The notes below the pieces were generated by a model, which worked only from the letters and a program-made list of their open reading frames with translations, had not been told where the DNA came from and made no database searches. Of a stretch of DNA of 64,000 bases, positions 1 through 13,811 are shown piece by piece. Source of the stretch: Athripsodes cinereus (Eukaryota > Arthropoda > Insecta > Trichoptera > Leptoceridae); NCBI GenBank assembly GCA_947579605.1, contig OX388318.1, forward strand, positions 6,882,001 to 6,946,000, written 5' to 3'. A program made the translations under genes and the position numbers. Numbering within the stretch: the first letter of the stretch is position 1; every line of letters starts with the position of its first letter.

Positions 1-2569
1 TACCACCAAATCAATAAATAAAATTATTCACATTATTCCTGGTTTTTTCAGAGATTCCATTCTTCCTCAACATTCTTTTTTGATGCATCTATGACGACGT
101 ATTTCAAATCTGATACTAACAAAATATAACAAATAGCTTTGGACGGGAGGTTGTCCATGGGGTCCTTGGCGAAGAATTGATTTTCCACTCTTTTTATGTA
201 GTAAGTTCTTAAGATAGGCCGAGAGCCGGAGAGCCGAATCCAAGTAAATGGGATAAAGGCGAGGGCGAAGAGAAGAAGTTCTTAAGATAGGCAAAGACGA
301 TCAAATAATGTCCGTTTAAGGGCACCAAAGGAAAAATCATTCTGAATCATCATAACATAAAGTCTTGGATTTTCTCAGTTTCGATTTTCTCTTAACCTGC
401 TTTCTACCACTGTGATTATTGTCAGGGCATTTGAGGTATAATTGAATCCATGTATAGTTTTAAATCCAGATTCATATTTATAAAAAAAAATATTTCCTTA
501 GTGACAATTTTCTCGTTCTACATTATTATGAACAAAGACGGTAATAATTACCTAATATTGTACAATGAGACAAATAAAATTAAGTATTTTAATTGTATAG
601 GTTTCTGATAAAAGTGAGACATCACGACACGCTCACGTGTTCATGAAAAATGATAAAAGTATTACTATCATTATCAATGATAAATTACTTTTTATTGGTT
701 TATCTCTTTTGATAGTTAATCGAAATTTAATCTGTATAATATGACTACTGTCGTACGTTGGTAAACTCCCAAAGTCAAAGTGTTGTTGCTATAATTGGGT
801 AGGTACTTGTTATTTTATAGACTGAGATAAGCCTTGGCTTTCTCATACTAACTGTGGCACTATGTGCCAAAGCATCAGTGCACATCTCTGAGTTCCGCAT
901 TTTCGATATGAAAACAAAAATTACTCAGGTCTGCCGATACTGATGCTGTTATTAGACTTGTGTTTGGCTTATTATGTTGATCTTGTCTTCTGGATGGCCA
1001 AAATGCCGTGAAACAAAATTCCACAAGATTTCTGGCTTAGTTAGAAAATACCACAATCTAGAGATAAATTCGCCATCTGTGCATTGAATCGTCAAGCCGT
1101 TATTTTCATTAGGTGTTGTATTGTAGACAATTTTTTTTAAATTTTGTCACTTATCGAATTTGCTTGTACAATATATCAAATTAATAAACTTTCATTGTGA
1201 CCCGACTTTTTCAATCTATCATAATATTCAATGATTTATCATGTATCTTATAATGGCTTTACATCATACTTTCAATTTTGATGACCTATTGTCACCCCTT
1301 CTTTTTCGAGGAGTCAAAGCGATTTTCAACAGTTTCACACATGTCTCGTCAATATATTGGATTCATAAAAATAGCAACACTGTCTTTTTTCACTGGACAA
1401 ATGCTAAGATGACGATATCAGATCTTTAAGAAAAATAGAAGGGTTATAAACTTGAGACGATGTGATTCGATTGGATTAAAATAGTTGTGAATGGCGGGAG
1501 ATATTTAAATCCTGTGCTTCTAAGAGGAGAGTCAAAAGACGAATATAAAGACTTGGTCACTGTATAAAACTGTACTTACTACACCCATACTTGACATCGC
1601 AAAATTCTGGCTTTTACTGAATGGAATTTGAAAGAATCGTCAATTAGGAGAAGTACAGTGAATCGTGATACGTAATTAAAAATCGCAACGCTAAACATTT
1701 TTTCTTCTTCCAGTCTTATCCAGTTTCATTTAATCTTTCCTAGTACTACTTTGCAAGAGCTTTGAGTTCTATATTGCTTTCACTTGCAGGCTTTTATTGA
1801 TAATAACTTTTAAAATCATAAAATATCCACTTATACATGAATATAAGAAAATAAGGTAGCCAGTTGCCAAACAAATTACATTTTTCCTTAAATTAACAAA
1901 CACTCATTTTAATACTCAAAATATGTTTTTGAAATATTTATTTAGTTTTACATATGTACTATTTTTCCTCATAATTTTCACTTTTCCTTTCATTTCTCAA
2001 TATATTATTTACATAATTTAGCTTATTCAGGAAAATTTCCACATCACAATCTAATATCTACACAAACCACTTGAAATTAAAACTAGCGAATTTTCACTTA
2101 TAACTGATCGTCTATAATAAAACAACTTAAATCATTGTCTTAAATAATGATTCTTAGAAATTATGTAAATACTTATTTATATATAATAAAAAAAAATGTC
2201 ATTACATCAATCAAAAGTCTTTTTGCCAGCGCCAGAATAATTACAAAGGTGAGGATGTCAACGTTTGTTTTTTGAATAACGAACATATGTCAACACTTTC
2301 AATTTACGCTTCCATAAGTCTCAAGAGATAACAAATAAATGAGAGGGTTACTACAATGTATGTATATAGTAATAATATGCGTGAAAAGATAAAAGTGTGA
2401 TTGATTTATCGTGCTTTTATAAATCAATTTAACTGAAGAACTTATGTATGTCCTACCTGTTTGTTCTTGAGATTTTTGCGGTCGAATGAAGAACAAGAAT
2501 GGTGTACAATAAATTTTAAGAATATCCTCATTGGGTAGGCATATAAAGAATACTTTTGAATTGATAAGT
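1..2569. other. AT-rich upstream DNA, nothing recognised
   Basis: Only short chance open frames are present, with no domain, RNA gene or clear repeat. A GA-rich segment at 140-290 is less AT-rich but not identifiable. Confidence 0.5.
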
Positions 2570-2815
2570 AATTATATTATGTTCTGTGGTGAACCCGGCA
2601 AACAATCGGTTTTCCATTCTTCTTTGTAAGTTTTCGATTGTCCTGTAAATGCCATGTGTTCGAAAAATAACATTTGACATCTTAAACTCGCCGATGAGGT
2701 TTGCCATCCGTCCTGAAATTCTTTATTTAGTTTTGGTACGAAGAGGATATTTTGTAAGTTTACTGCATGCAGCTTTTCTGCTGGCTTCTCCACTTGTGGG
2801 ACAATTCTATAGTAG
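2570..2815 (+). repeat. Family A dispersed repeat
   Basis: This shares with 19315-19570 and 52360-52625 the ordered segments ACATTTGACATCTTAAA, GATGAGGTTTGCCATCCGTCCTGA, GGTACGAAGAGGAT, GCATGCAGCTTTTCTGCTGGC and CTTGTGGGA. Both open frames here are within the repeat and not genes. Confidence 0.75.
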
Positions 2816-2884
2816 AAGTAATCTAATAAAAATATCCATTGATCGAATCCCGATATATTACATTAAGAATTTATATTTAAACTT

Positions 2885-2937
2885 TCCTTGGATGTTGCAG
2901 GAGCAGAGCTCTTATATTATTATCACCCACACTTAAT
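2885..2937 (-). repeat. Family C repeat, short fragment
   Basis: CCTTGGATGTTGCAGGAGCAG and CTCTTATATTATTATCACCC correspond to the CATCC...GGAGCTC core of family C on the minus strand. Confidence 0.45.
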
Positions 2938-2939
2938 AA

Positions 2940-5900
2940 AACAATGTTTTTCTCTCTCAAACATGTGCTAAGAGGTTATCTGAGGAATTTATAAGAAGGG
3001 AATGCGCAATCTGACAATATTATCCTTAAAATTGCAACTTTTATTGTCCCTTGGAGGATACTCGCTATTCAATAATTTTTCAAACAATGTTCTTACATTT
3101 ACGTATTGTTACATTCTAAATTATTAAGACTGAGATAAACAATACATAATTATTTACACATATTATCTAAGCATTGTTGCAATTTCAACAATTTTTACAA
3201 CTACCTTTACTTACTTGGTCTTCACAAAAGAAGCTTTTACTTCCCGTGAGAGTATCTGAGTCGTATTTACTTGAACAAACATCTTCATCCGCTTTGCCAC
3301 GGTTTTGTAGCGTGTCTTTTATCATTACATACACACATAATTTTATTATTTTATGTCAACGGCTTGACTTGTCTCACTTATAGCCACGTAAATAAATAAA
3401 TAATAATACAATATTCTATAATTAGTAGATATGTATTGTCAGTAATTGATCGTAAAATTGTCGCGCTGCTTTGAGAGACTGTTATTATCATATTGTGAAA
3501 CGTTCAAGTTTTGCTTCTTCTTTATAAAAGACAAATAAAAGATTTATACACCTTGATGATCGTAATAGGATAAAAAGTCATAAGGGCAATATCTCGGGTC
3601 AACACATAAACCATAAAATTGCAATTATTACGAAAAAAAATTACGTCGTATTTATTGATTGACCTGTTATTTAGATTATTATTTTATAACTTCTACCTAT
3701 TATTACGACTTGATCTCGTGAAGCCTATGACATTTCAGTTCAACTTTATAATAAGCTCTTAATATATTTTTTAATATAATGAAGCGAACCTTTAAGTTGA
3801 ATATTATGTATAATATTTTTATATTACTATTTTTATCGCCTATTTTATTTCTAATCCGTTTTTCTTGCGATCAAGGCGTTGAGAGATTGTCTTGCTTACA
3901 GTAAACTTGTCTTATACAATAATTGTCTACCAGTTATGTGTTCGATTAATATTTAAGTTCTTTTTCTAGTAAAGTGGAAGTGTATCGTAAGTTTAAGTAA
4001 AATTAATAAGAGAAATTAATAAAAAAAAACGTAGTCTTTAAATAGTGCAAATTATTCAATTAAAAAAATTAAATACGAATATTTAAAAAAAATAAAATTA
4101 AAAAGCGTTTACATGCAACTATTTTGTTAAATTTTATTAAAAGTGTCTAAATAATAATGTATAACAATTAAGGTAAATTATGAAAAACGAAAAGACAAGT
4201 TTTTAAACATCCAAGCAAAATAATATATAACAATAAGTTCCCTTTTCTATCACAGAACGTAATCAACAAAAATAATTAAATAAGATTATTTTTTTTATTA
4301 TATCTTCTACACTATCAAAACAAACATTGTAAAACTATTTGAAATATGTAATTGTTGATAAGTTGATAGTGATAGGTGGTGTACGTATATAATAATATTT
4401 TCACTTTTTATTTACTTTCAGTATCATCTGTATACTGAATTGGGTATTATTAGTAATAACACAAGACAGTTAGTTGTATTTTGGTTAATGAGCAGCTAAG
4501 ATAAGAGAAGAGGGTAGCCATATAGATAAGAAAGTAGATAACAATGTGGTATGTTTATTGACGTTTTATAATAAAATTTCTCGTTGGATTTGATACATTG
4601 TCTAAATACTGTGTTCGTGTCGAACGCCCGGGCGGTATTACCAACATTGCATCCTCAAATAATCTTGAATTTAATATTGTTAAATTTTCAAAATACAAAT
4701 TCGCGATTTTAATTGTAAATGAGTTTATAGTACATAAATTAAAGTTTATAGATATTTTAAAATATTTTTATGTAAACTGTGCGTATTAAATAAAACCTCT
4801 CTATGTCTTTACAATTCAAATTACCAAGTGAAGTTAAACGTTAACTTGTAGTAAAACAAAAGAACTGTCAAATCATGTTTAACTGTAACTTATGGTGAGA
4901 CTTGTAATAAAAAATGAAACTGTTATTTGTAGTAAAACTGTTCTGTGATTTTTAGTGATCAATTTTGATTAATTTTATTTTGAAAATTTAATGAAAACTT
5001 TAAACTTTTAGTTATTGTCTTTGCACATAATAATAATATATTTGCGTCATTTTGTATATTTACAGTGAATTAATTGATGGTTTATTTATTCTGTGTGTTT
5101 TGTTGTTTATATTCAACATGTTGACGTACCCCGATATACATCCGTTTATATTTTCAGGTAATTATAAAAATATGTTTGTTATAATTAATAATGTTGTTGT
5201 TTACCATTTAATGTAGCTTTGTCATAAAAATAATAACAGTGTCGCTAGCTTAAACTTCTGTGACAGAGCGCAGGGAATGCCGTGGAAAGAGGAGGCTGGT
5301 TTCTGCCCTGTGCTTCCGAGAGGAGCGTTGAGGGCGATGATGATGATGATTTTTGCTATTTTAATTTATTTGAATTTTGGCTGAATTTTTCGTATTATCT
5401 CATCATTTCTCTATAGTTGTTTTTTTTAGGTTTGATTCAATCTTGCATTGTTCGTTTGATGCTCGATAAGAGATTTTGAAATTGAATATTTGTCTAATAC
5501 AATGTATTATGTCATTTGTCTGAATTTGCCCTGTCTAGTTTAACTTAATATGTAGTTTTGCGTATATTTGTTTAATAATCGTTTTTTATTACAATATTTC
5601 TTTCTGATTTTATCAAACATTAATTAAAAACTTTAATTTATCGGCGGACGGCTCTTGGTGGGAGTTCATTATATGTAGTAAGAAATTAAAATGGAACAAA
5701 ATAGGTACATATATAAAATATATTCCACAAGTGGCTTTATCAATTTGGGATCCGGCTTTCGAAAACTTCCGCTGAGATAAGCAAATTATTAAAATTTTAT
5801 TTCTTATTAATAAAAAAGATGCAATGAAATATGATAAGATACTAAATTTTGCGGCCTTGAGCGGCTCTTAAAAGTCGTCATTAAAGGTACTTGCTTACTA

Positions 5901-7388
5901 TTATTAAAATTCATAAAATTTTATAGATTTTTAACTAGATTTATAGTGTTTTATGGGTTTTTAACGATTTTCTTATATCTATGACAAGTATGTAATTCTG
6001 TTTTATTTTCAAAAGCCATCCACTCGTTTACGATTTATCAGGGAGGTGTATACTTACACACCTTACCTAATGATTACTACGATTGGATTTTGCACAAATG
6101 GAGAACCATGTTACAATGTGTTAACATGATTATCCAATCGAAATATCTGATAAACTCTTGTAGACGTTTTGGTCTCCAAAACACCCAAGTCTTCATATTT
6201 TGTGCATTGAGTTACCAGTTGTCTCTAGCATTTAGCTACTTAAGATCTCGGTTGATTTTTATCCAAGAACCTTATAGTGAGCTAAAATGCATTGGATTGG
6301 TCCGCAATGAGTTTGGATTTTCTTCTCTATTCCTCTCTATTTTCTGCTACAATTATTTATCACTTCATTTTTATTCCATGTATGAAGTTTGATTGTATTA
6401 AATTGGTTGTAAAATAATGAAGGCGAGTTTATAGTGGAAAACTGATAACTTCCGAGTAACGCGATATACTTTCTGTTAAATTCATCAAGATCTCGTGTTT
6501 CTTACAAATTGGGGTAATCAGTAGACTGACTGCGTGTAATTAACCTGCAAATTTTCTTTGTGACAATAAAATAAGACATTTTAAATTGGTGTCATATGTA
6601 TACCTTGTCTCTTAATTGAAAATGTTCCATATTTGTTTTTTTTGTTTTTAACAAGTGTCTGGCTTTTACAGGATATAACATAGAATTCTAACTATCGATT
6701 ATGATAAAAAAAAAAATCGTGCACAAATATTTAAATAATCTTGATTATCAGTGATTGAAATTCAATATGAGTAAAATGAGGATTCTTCCAAATTGGATTT
6801 TAATATTCATGAAAATATTATCACGCAGGTATTCAAAGATTCGTAAAAAAGTAGTTCTTTAATGATAATTATTATAGTTTTTTTTATATTTTTAATTTAC
6901 GATTGTGTAATAGGCCTACACTAATAAATGTTAGAATTTCATAAAGGAGCAAAAAATTATCAAAATCCTATCAAAAAAATGGATCAGGTTTTTCCTAATA
7001 TTCCCATTAGATACATACTTACCTATTCAGTTTAATGTCATTACAGATTCTAAATATTTTTATAATAAGTTTTAATATTTAAAATGAAATAACACGCGCC
7101 TTTTTTACTTAATTTGATCATTAGGTATAAATTGATGTATAAAATATTTTATTATCCCAATTTTATGAGATTACGCAAAGGACAATCAGTCCTTAATTGA
7201 TATTAATGAAATGTCTTTAAAAAAAATATTTTAATTTGTACCTAGTATTTTAAAATATAAGTATCATACGTATTTCCACATTATCTCATGAAGATCCTAC
7301 AAAAAATTGACTCAAACTGTATTCTTCGTTTTCGAGTGTCTATAAAAGGCAGGAGTTCGTAAAAAAATCACAAATAAAACATTTTACT
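2940..7388. other. AT-rich upstream DNA with only a LINE remnant at 5265-5355
   Basis: Homopolymer and AT-rich tracts and short chance frames (for example 6090-6392, low-information composition). No exon was recognised. Confidence 0.5.
5265..5355 (+). mobile_element. LINE 3' end remnant with (GAT)n tail
   Basis: The segment GTGGAAAGAGGAGGCTGG followed ~35 bp later by GAGGGCGATGATGATGATGAT resembles the 3' terminus of a common lepidopteran non-LTR retrotransposon ending in a (GAT)n microsatellite. It is isolated, with no reading frame. Confidence 0.5.
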
Positions 7389-7397
7389 TATTCAATT

Positions 7398-7606
7398 GAT
7401 TCACTGTGTCGGTGTTTATGTAGTTGACTTCCATCTTGAAATTTACTACAAACATTTTTTTCTACTGTGTTGATTTTTATTGGGAGAGACGTCTTTCGTC
7501 TTCTAAGAACATTGACACTCTGATTGACAATATACTTAATAGACAAAATATCGGCTCTCTCGATAAAAATTAATATAGTGAAGAATAGCATTTGTTTTTA
7601 ATTTCA
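7398..7606 (-). mobile_element. Fold-back element FB1, flanked by 9-bp direct repeat
   Basis: It begins CACTGTGTCGGTGTTTATGTAG (the complement of the FB1 end ACCGACACAGTG) and contains GGGAGAGACGTCTTTCGTCTTC opposite GGCTCTCTCGATAAAAATTAATA, a stem-loop. TATTCAATT at 7389-7397 and 7607-7615 is an exact 9-bp direct repeat, consistent with a target-site duplication. The 67-codon minus-strand frame is not a gene. Confidence 0.72.
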
Positions 7607-7619
7607 TATTCAATTCAAC

Positions 7620-7745
7620 AATAAGGTATGCCACCAACCCTGAATATCATATTTTTTATTGGTATGGAGAGAACAAGTTGCATATTTATTAATACACTTA
7701 GTCTTCTACCTACCATATTTGAAGGATAAACCGTGATGTTATAAA
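7620..7745 (+). repeat. Family A dispersed repeat, 3' part
   Basis: GGTATGCCACCAACCCTGAATATC, GGTATGGAGAGAACAAGTTGCAT and AAACCGTGATGTTATA follow the family A order. The 5' part is absent. Confidence 0.65.
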
Positions 7746-8039
7746 TATAATAATTTAATAATACTCATAGCTTTTCGGGAGTTCTTAAATCTGCGTTCGT
7801 GCAATATTTTTATATCGTATTTTTTCCTGTGCTAGACATTTTACTCAATGTAATTTTTATTTCGATTCGCGTGTATTTTACACATGGCCATACTAGATGT
7901 AATACTTCAATAGTCATAATACTTCCACCATGTATTGGTTAAAAATAGGTGAAAGGGTCCAAGACAAACCATGCCTTGTGGTCAACAAGACTGAATAATA
8001 TGTGGCATCTGTCACATGTTGAGCTCTTGTGTTCTCAAA

Positions 8040-8180
8040 ATACCTGCAGGTTGATGCCTACGTTCAGCAAAGGCATCCACCAATATGCTGAACAAGATCA
8101 ATAGAGCAAACAAGTCCTGCTTCCTCAACAGGGTTTTGGTGTCATAGAACCCTTATAAAAACCAATCAATTGCAAGCAGC
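8040..8180 (-). repeat. Family E repeat, copy 1
   Basis: GGCATCCACCAATATGCTGAAC, AATAGAGCAAACAAGTCCTGC and ACAGGGTTTTGGTGT align with 9525-9615. No intact frame is present. It may be a decayed coding segment of an older element. Confidence 0.55.
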
Positions 8181-9509
8181 AAACTGATCACATCGTTCTT
8201 CCAACATATTTTCCCGCACCCTTGAGATGGATTCTCCGTTAAACGGCGATGAAGAAATCATCCGGCATACATATTATATAGGTACATCATCCGCGTGATG
8301 GTCATTAATTGATATATATCTGAGTATTAAATGACATAGTATACACACGTTAGAAGAAATACCAGTAGATCTATCAATACATTAATAATTAGGTGCCATT
8401 ATCGGGATAATAATAAAGAAGCCTGTTCGTTAATATATTTGTATGTATGTTCTCAGTGCGCACCATAAATAGTTAAGAAACAAGAAAAATAATTCACTCT
8501 ATACATGATCTTAACCTTTAGGCAGAGTTTATTCTTAAAATATTATAGATGTCGTATAAATAGACAGTTTATAACAATATGACGGCATGTCATCAGATTT
8601 ATATGGAAAGTGAAAAAAAATTCTGCATGTTTTGTAAAAAATATGTAATTATCATGATGTATATATGATATTCAAAATTTGTATATGCATATGACAGCCA
8701 AACTAAATCTCCAATTTTTTACGTCAAATCAGAACTGTCAAAAATATTGTATAATGGTGTTGCCAGGTTTTCTCATGAAAGTTGTAATCAGTGTTGTCGC
8801 CCGACGGAACTTGACGGAAGATCGTGTTAAATGAGTAAAAATATACATTTTTTAGTTTTACTTATTAAAGTGTTTATGTTTTTGTTAATTTGATGTTTAT
8901 TGCATGAAAAAATCTGGGCAAAAAGTAAAATAATAATATAATGGGTACCTTCTTAAATGTGGTCAAACTTGATGACATGATTATGAATATCGTCATTTTT
9001 CAATTCAAACTTGTCTCGATCTTTTCACTAGTCAGTATCACGAAGATTATTATTATGGTAAATGTGATATCTTTTAAGCACATATAGAATATTATTAATA
9101 TCATAGAAATCTTTTAATTTGTGAATTACCGGTTGATGTGTCTATAAAAATATATTTTATAATATCAATTTAGCGAGTTTTTTCTGTAAAACAAGTTTGA
9201 TATTATTATTATTATTGATTGACATGATGATGTTGCCCACCAACTAATATTTAACGATGTCTGTGTTTATGTTGTTAATAAAATCTCCAAACCCGGCTTT
9301 GCAGGGTTTTATCAGCGATTTTCTTATAAACTCTCACCATTTATCAAACTACCTATTTAATTACTTCCAGTGACCGAGCAACCCTTATACCTACAACGTT
9401 AGCCCTTATAAGTGTGGATTTTCAATGTCACCAAAACATTTAAAAATCGTGTTGTGAGCGCGATATTTCAAAAAAAAATATCTTAAAGATTTTCAGTTTA
9501 ATAGTTTAT

Positions 9510-9725
9510 TTTTAAAAAACCTCGGCAAAGACATCCACCATAATGCCGAACAAAATTGATAGAGCACACAACTCCTGCTTCTACGACAGGGTTTTTGGTG
9601 TAGTAGTACCCGTCATCTGGAATCGACTCCTCGAGATTTTCCAATAGTTTATTTAATCTAAGAACCTTTTGATGGTGTTTTAGTAATTTTCTGCCCTCTG
9701 GTGTATTTTGCATAATGCGCATTTT
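9510..9725 (-). repeat. Family E repeat, copy 2 with short minus-strand frame
   Basis: GACATCCACCATAATGCCGAAC, GATAGAGCACACAACTCCTGC and ACAGGGTTTTTGGTGT match 8060-8150. A 74-codon minus-strand frame crosses it (with HHQKVLRLNKLLENLEESI), but I do not recognise it and the second copy is not open. It is probably an element remnant. Confidence 0.45.
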
Positions 9726-12224
9726 CTTGATCTTTCATTCCTGAAACTGAAACGTAATTAATTCTATCGTAATTTTTTAAAATAAATTCAGCGAATAATC
9801 ATACCATTTTACGCTGTCTGAGAAAAGAAATATCTAAATCAAAGAATTCTTTTACGTAATTTGTAATTACTTTATTTAAAAAAATAAGTACACGTAATTT
9901 TACTATCCCGAAACGTGCTCATTGGATGCATGATCGTTTAGAAGATATCGATTTCCATATTACCTACTGGTTATTTTGTGTACCTTTATCGTATGTAATT
10001 ATAAACAAACGTTTAGTCATGTGAACAAATGAATGGACTAAAATATATATGTGTGAATTTCGACATACTTCGCAGTTTATAGAGCTAACATCTCAAATTA
10101 GTAGCAGGATATTCGTTGTAAAATCTACTTTTACTATATTTTTATAGCTTTTTAAGTCTCACGCATCTCTTCTATCATGTGTGAAGCTAAACACACATTT
10201 TGTCTTTCATAAATCCATTCAAGAATCGGATGTTTATGATTATTAGTATTCATGCAGTGTAGACAAGTTCTTAATCTATGAATTTTATAATTCGCACATG
10301 GTTAAACACTAAACTGTCTACGGTAGCAAATTTCATTAATTTAATAGGAATTTTAAACTCGTTTCTAGATGCATTGCTGCAAAATCACTCAATATTGGGT
10401 GGAATGCCTAATAAATAATAAAAAAAAAGATGCATTGCACTTTTATCGATAGAAGTATTTTTAAATACCAAAACACTTTTGGGCTTATTACTTTTTTCAA
10501 ATACATTTGGTTCACATACCTAGATGGATACTGATTAATCGTTTACTTTATCAATGATTGACATAATTTTATAATACCAATAAAAAAAACAAAATACATC
10601 ATGGATCTTCTCTTATCTGATTAAGGAAAATCTTGTAGCATAATTCCTACAATTCGTCGATAGGCTTTTGTAGTTGATTCTACTAGTATTTACATACCTA
10701 CATAGGAAACACTAGAATTAGTTTTTCCCATAATTGCAAGGAGGTATCTCCTTTGATCTGTTCTTCATTGCTAAAAGTCTATCTCAAAGGAGATTTCTCC
10801 GTGGCGATTATGCCAATTGCATTTGTTTACCGTTCAAATACAAAGTCTTCTATTTTGAGTGTGTTATTGCCTAAACGACGTTTACTCATAAAATAACCTA
10901 TTATTTGTCTATCGTCCGAAACTTTCTGAAGTCCTCTCAATTAGTGTACATTTTTCTTCACCATGTGCTGAACAAAATTTGAACCGTCATTCACCGATGG
11001 TCTCGACGTCGCACATCTCTATCTATTTTCAATAATATTCACTTATACATAATCGTAAATTTCTGTTTTATCTGCTTTTAATCGTTTTAACTAATACATG
11101 TTCGTAAATTTCTCCGTAATACTATTGCTATAAAGGTGTGTATTGACTTTAATAATAGCAGAGTCTGAAATTCTGACGTTATAATAACATAAATGTAGGT
11201 AATGTTGTTGTAATGTACAGATAAACTGAATTTGTTTTGACTGGTTCGGTGTTTTTGTATAAGTGAAGTCTTATCATGATATTATTGTATTTACAGTTTG
11301 ATATAATATACTGTTTCCTTGATTATTTACGATATTTATTTTACCTACTGTTATGACGTATTATGGATTGTATTATTTTGTGGAATTATCAAATACTTCG
11401 GTGTACTATTTAGGTATAGGTATTATATTTTCAATATCTAAAGAAATACTTATGTCTTGTTTTGTCAGTAATTCAAAACTATTTATGTTTGTTATATACA
11501 AACCATTGTGCTTTAAATCGTGCACCTTAAAACCTGATCTCAAATTTTGAAATAAGCTATAGTGATTACAGATTGATGTAATTTCTAGATTAGTAATAAT
11601 ACCACTGTCTGCATGATAGAGCAATTCGAACTTAGAAGAAAAAGTTTACCTCTGGTTGTAGATAATTTGAATAAGAAAAGTTATTCCTCAGTGACCTTTA
11701 TTTAATTGTAATATGACTTGTAAATTCTGCGTATCAGCTAAAATAGCAACGTGTCCTGATTCGCAATAACTTTAATGTAAAATCATTATAAACAATAACA
11801 TAACCTTTGGTCTAATTGCGTCTGCTGGCTGTTGCCCGTTTTATTATTACATACAGTGTTTGACTGATAAGGAGAACGTTTTGTCTAGTACTCGCAATAA
11901 TTAGAATATATAATTATATGATGAATAAAATTATATTGAGTGTAATGAATTACATCAGCGTGATTTATAATAATTATCACCTACTTATTAACGACATAAG
12001 GAAACTTTGCAGTAATTGAAGATACCTATACTTAAAGAGAAATTATAGGTAGACCTACAATATAATAATGTATTTAATAAGGTCCCGATTATATGCCCTG
12101 AGGGACCCCATGCGTTAGTGGTGTTTTCATTTCAATTGTGCTTAATGATTTGAACCGTCTTATTATTTCTTTATTGTTCTGTTTTAACATAAAAAAGTAA
12201 ATGTTATTGTAAAAATATTTAGCA
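9726..12224. other. AT-rich upstream DNA
   Basis: Apart from the inverted repeat at 10729-10812, no gene or repeat is recognised. Open frames of 65-72 codons at 11353-11624 overlap on opposite strands and look like chance. Confidence 0.5.
10729..10812. repeat. ~31-bp imperfect inverted repeat
   Basis: CATAATTGCAAGGAGGTATCTCCTTTGA pairs with TCAAAGGAGATTTCTCCGTGGCGATTATG around a 25-bp loop. The nature of the structure is unknown. Confidence 0.6.
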
Positions 12225-12335
12225 TAAAATATTAAGATATTTGATAATGCCTTATCAAAATTGCCTTATCAAAATTGCAAAAATGCCTTATCAAAAATGC
12301 CTTAGCATAAAATATTTGATAATGCCTTATCAAAA
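12225..12335 (+). repeat. Short direct repeats at the 5' junction of the retrotransposon
   Basis: The motif AATGCCTTATCAAAA and variants occurs about five times in 110 bp, together with two copies of GCATAAAATATT, ending exactly where the reverse-transcriptase frame begins. It may be a scrambled 5' junction produced during target-primed insertion, or a small tandem expansion. Confidence 0.7.
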
Positions 12336-13811
12336 TTGAAAGACGGCAAAGCACCAGGTATTGACCTAATTCCATCAGAGTTGCTTAAATGCGCAGGAAG
12401 CGGCATGCTTGACACTTTGTATAAGCTTGTCTGCAAAATATATAACACAGGAGAGATACCTGAGGACTTCGCCAAATGTCTGATACGAGCGCTACCTAAG
12501 AAAACAGGCACGACAAAGTGCGAACAACACAGAACATTAAGCATGATATCACACGCTTCTAAGATACTCACCAACATTATAATGAAAAGGGCGGAAAGTA
12601 AAATCAACGAAACACTTTCAGAAGATCAATTTGGATTCCGCAAAGAGACAGGTACAAGAGATGCAATTCTGAGTCTAAGACTTGTTCTTGAAAAGAGAAT
12701 AACAGTAAATAGAAACACGTATGTAGCATTCATCGACCTAGAAAAAGCATTCGATAAAGTAGAATGGGAACAACTTTTTAAGACTCTAAACCAGATAGGA
12801 ATGAGCTATAAGGACAGAAGAGCAATCTGGAGCCTATACAAGAATGAAATGGCTGTAATTAAAAGCGGAGAGAGCTGCGCAGAAGCGAGGGTAGAACAAG
12901 GTGTGAGACAGGGATGCTCAATGTCGCCAGCACTCTTTAACTGCTATATACAGCGAGCTATTGATGAACTCAGAGAAGAAATGAAGAACTGGACAGGAGT
13001 AAAAATAAATGGGAAAAAAGTCGACATGATTAGATATGCAGACGACATAGCACTGCTCGCAGACTCCGAGATGGAGCTGAACGAAGCATTAGGGAAAATG
13101 GAAAGTATACTGTTGTCAAAGTACAACATGAAAATAAATAAAGATAAAACAAAATGTATGGTCGTTGGAAGGGAGGAAGCGACTGCGAACATTGCCATAA
13201 ATGGAGTGAGCATCAAACAAGTAAGAGAATTCGTGTACTTGGGCAGCAGAATAAACCAGGACGGACGCTCCAAATCAGAAATTGTGAGCAGAATAAACCA
13301 GGCACGAATTGCCTTTAACAAAAAATCCAAAATATTAGAATCCCCTAATATTGATCTAAGCGTGAGGAAGAATCTCACTAAAGCCTTTGTGTGGAGCATT
13401 TTGTTATATGGGTGCGAGACGTGGACCATCAGCAAGAGGGAAAGCGGACGGTTAGCGGCATTTGAAATGTGGTGCTATAGACGCATGCTGAAGATTCATT
13501 GGTCGGAACACGTCGAAAACGAAGAAGTGTTAACCAGGGTTGGCGAAAAAAGGCAACTCCTCAAAAGAATCAGCCAACAACGAGCTAATTGGATTGGCCA
13601 CAACATCAGGCACCCAGGACTGCTCATCGCAATCGCAGAGGGCAGGACCGAAGGCACAAATGGCAGAGGTCGACCGAGAGACGCCTATATGGACCAACTG
13701 AAGAGGGACATGAGCTGTGGCTCATATATGGAGTTGAAGAGACTAGCTGAGAATAGGGAGGAGTGGAGAAATAAGTCAAAACTCGTTGCAGACCAATCCA
13801 ATGGATTGTAA
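12336..13811 (+). mobile_element. 5'-truncated non-LTR retrotransposon, intact reverse-transcriptase frame
   Basis: An uninterrupted 491-codon frame ends in TAA at 13811; its first codon is TTG, which is not a credible start. It begins inside the reverse transcriptase at KDGKAPGID (fingers motif). It then shows DQFGFRK (97-103), FIDLEKAFD with catalytic D134, QGVRQGCSMSPALF (188-201) and YADD (234-237, the other two catalytic Asp). A thumb/C-terminal region ends with [11 protein letters not shown] and LAENREEW. The 5' ORF and endonuclease are missing, so this is a dead-on-arrival copy. The absence of stops suggests a young insertion or recent loss. The clade (RTE-like, CR1-like or another) is uncertain. 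The minus-strand 163-residue frame inside it is a shadow. A shorter copy of the same family is at 38546-38795. Confidence 0.88.

Noticed and set aside
6090..6392. 100-codon ORF upstream of HNF4
   Set aside because: No recognisable domain or repeat context; its composition matches the surrounding AT-rich DNA.
12302..12607. 101-codon minus-strand gene
   Set aside because: It overlaps the start of the reverse-transcriptase frame antisense and has no recognisable domain.
12944..13435. 163-codon minus-strand gene
   Set aside because: It lies entirely inside the reverse-transcriptase frame on the other strand and is a shadow of its codon use.
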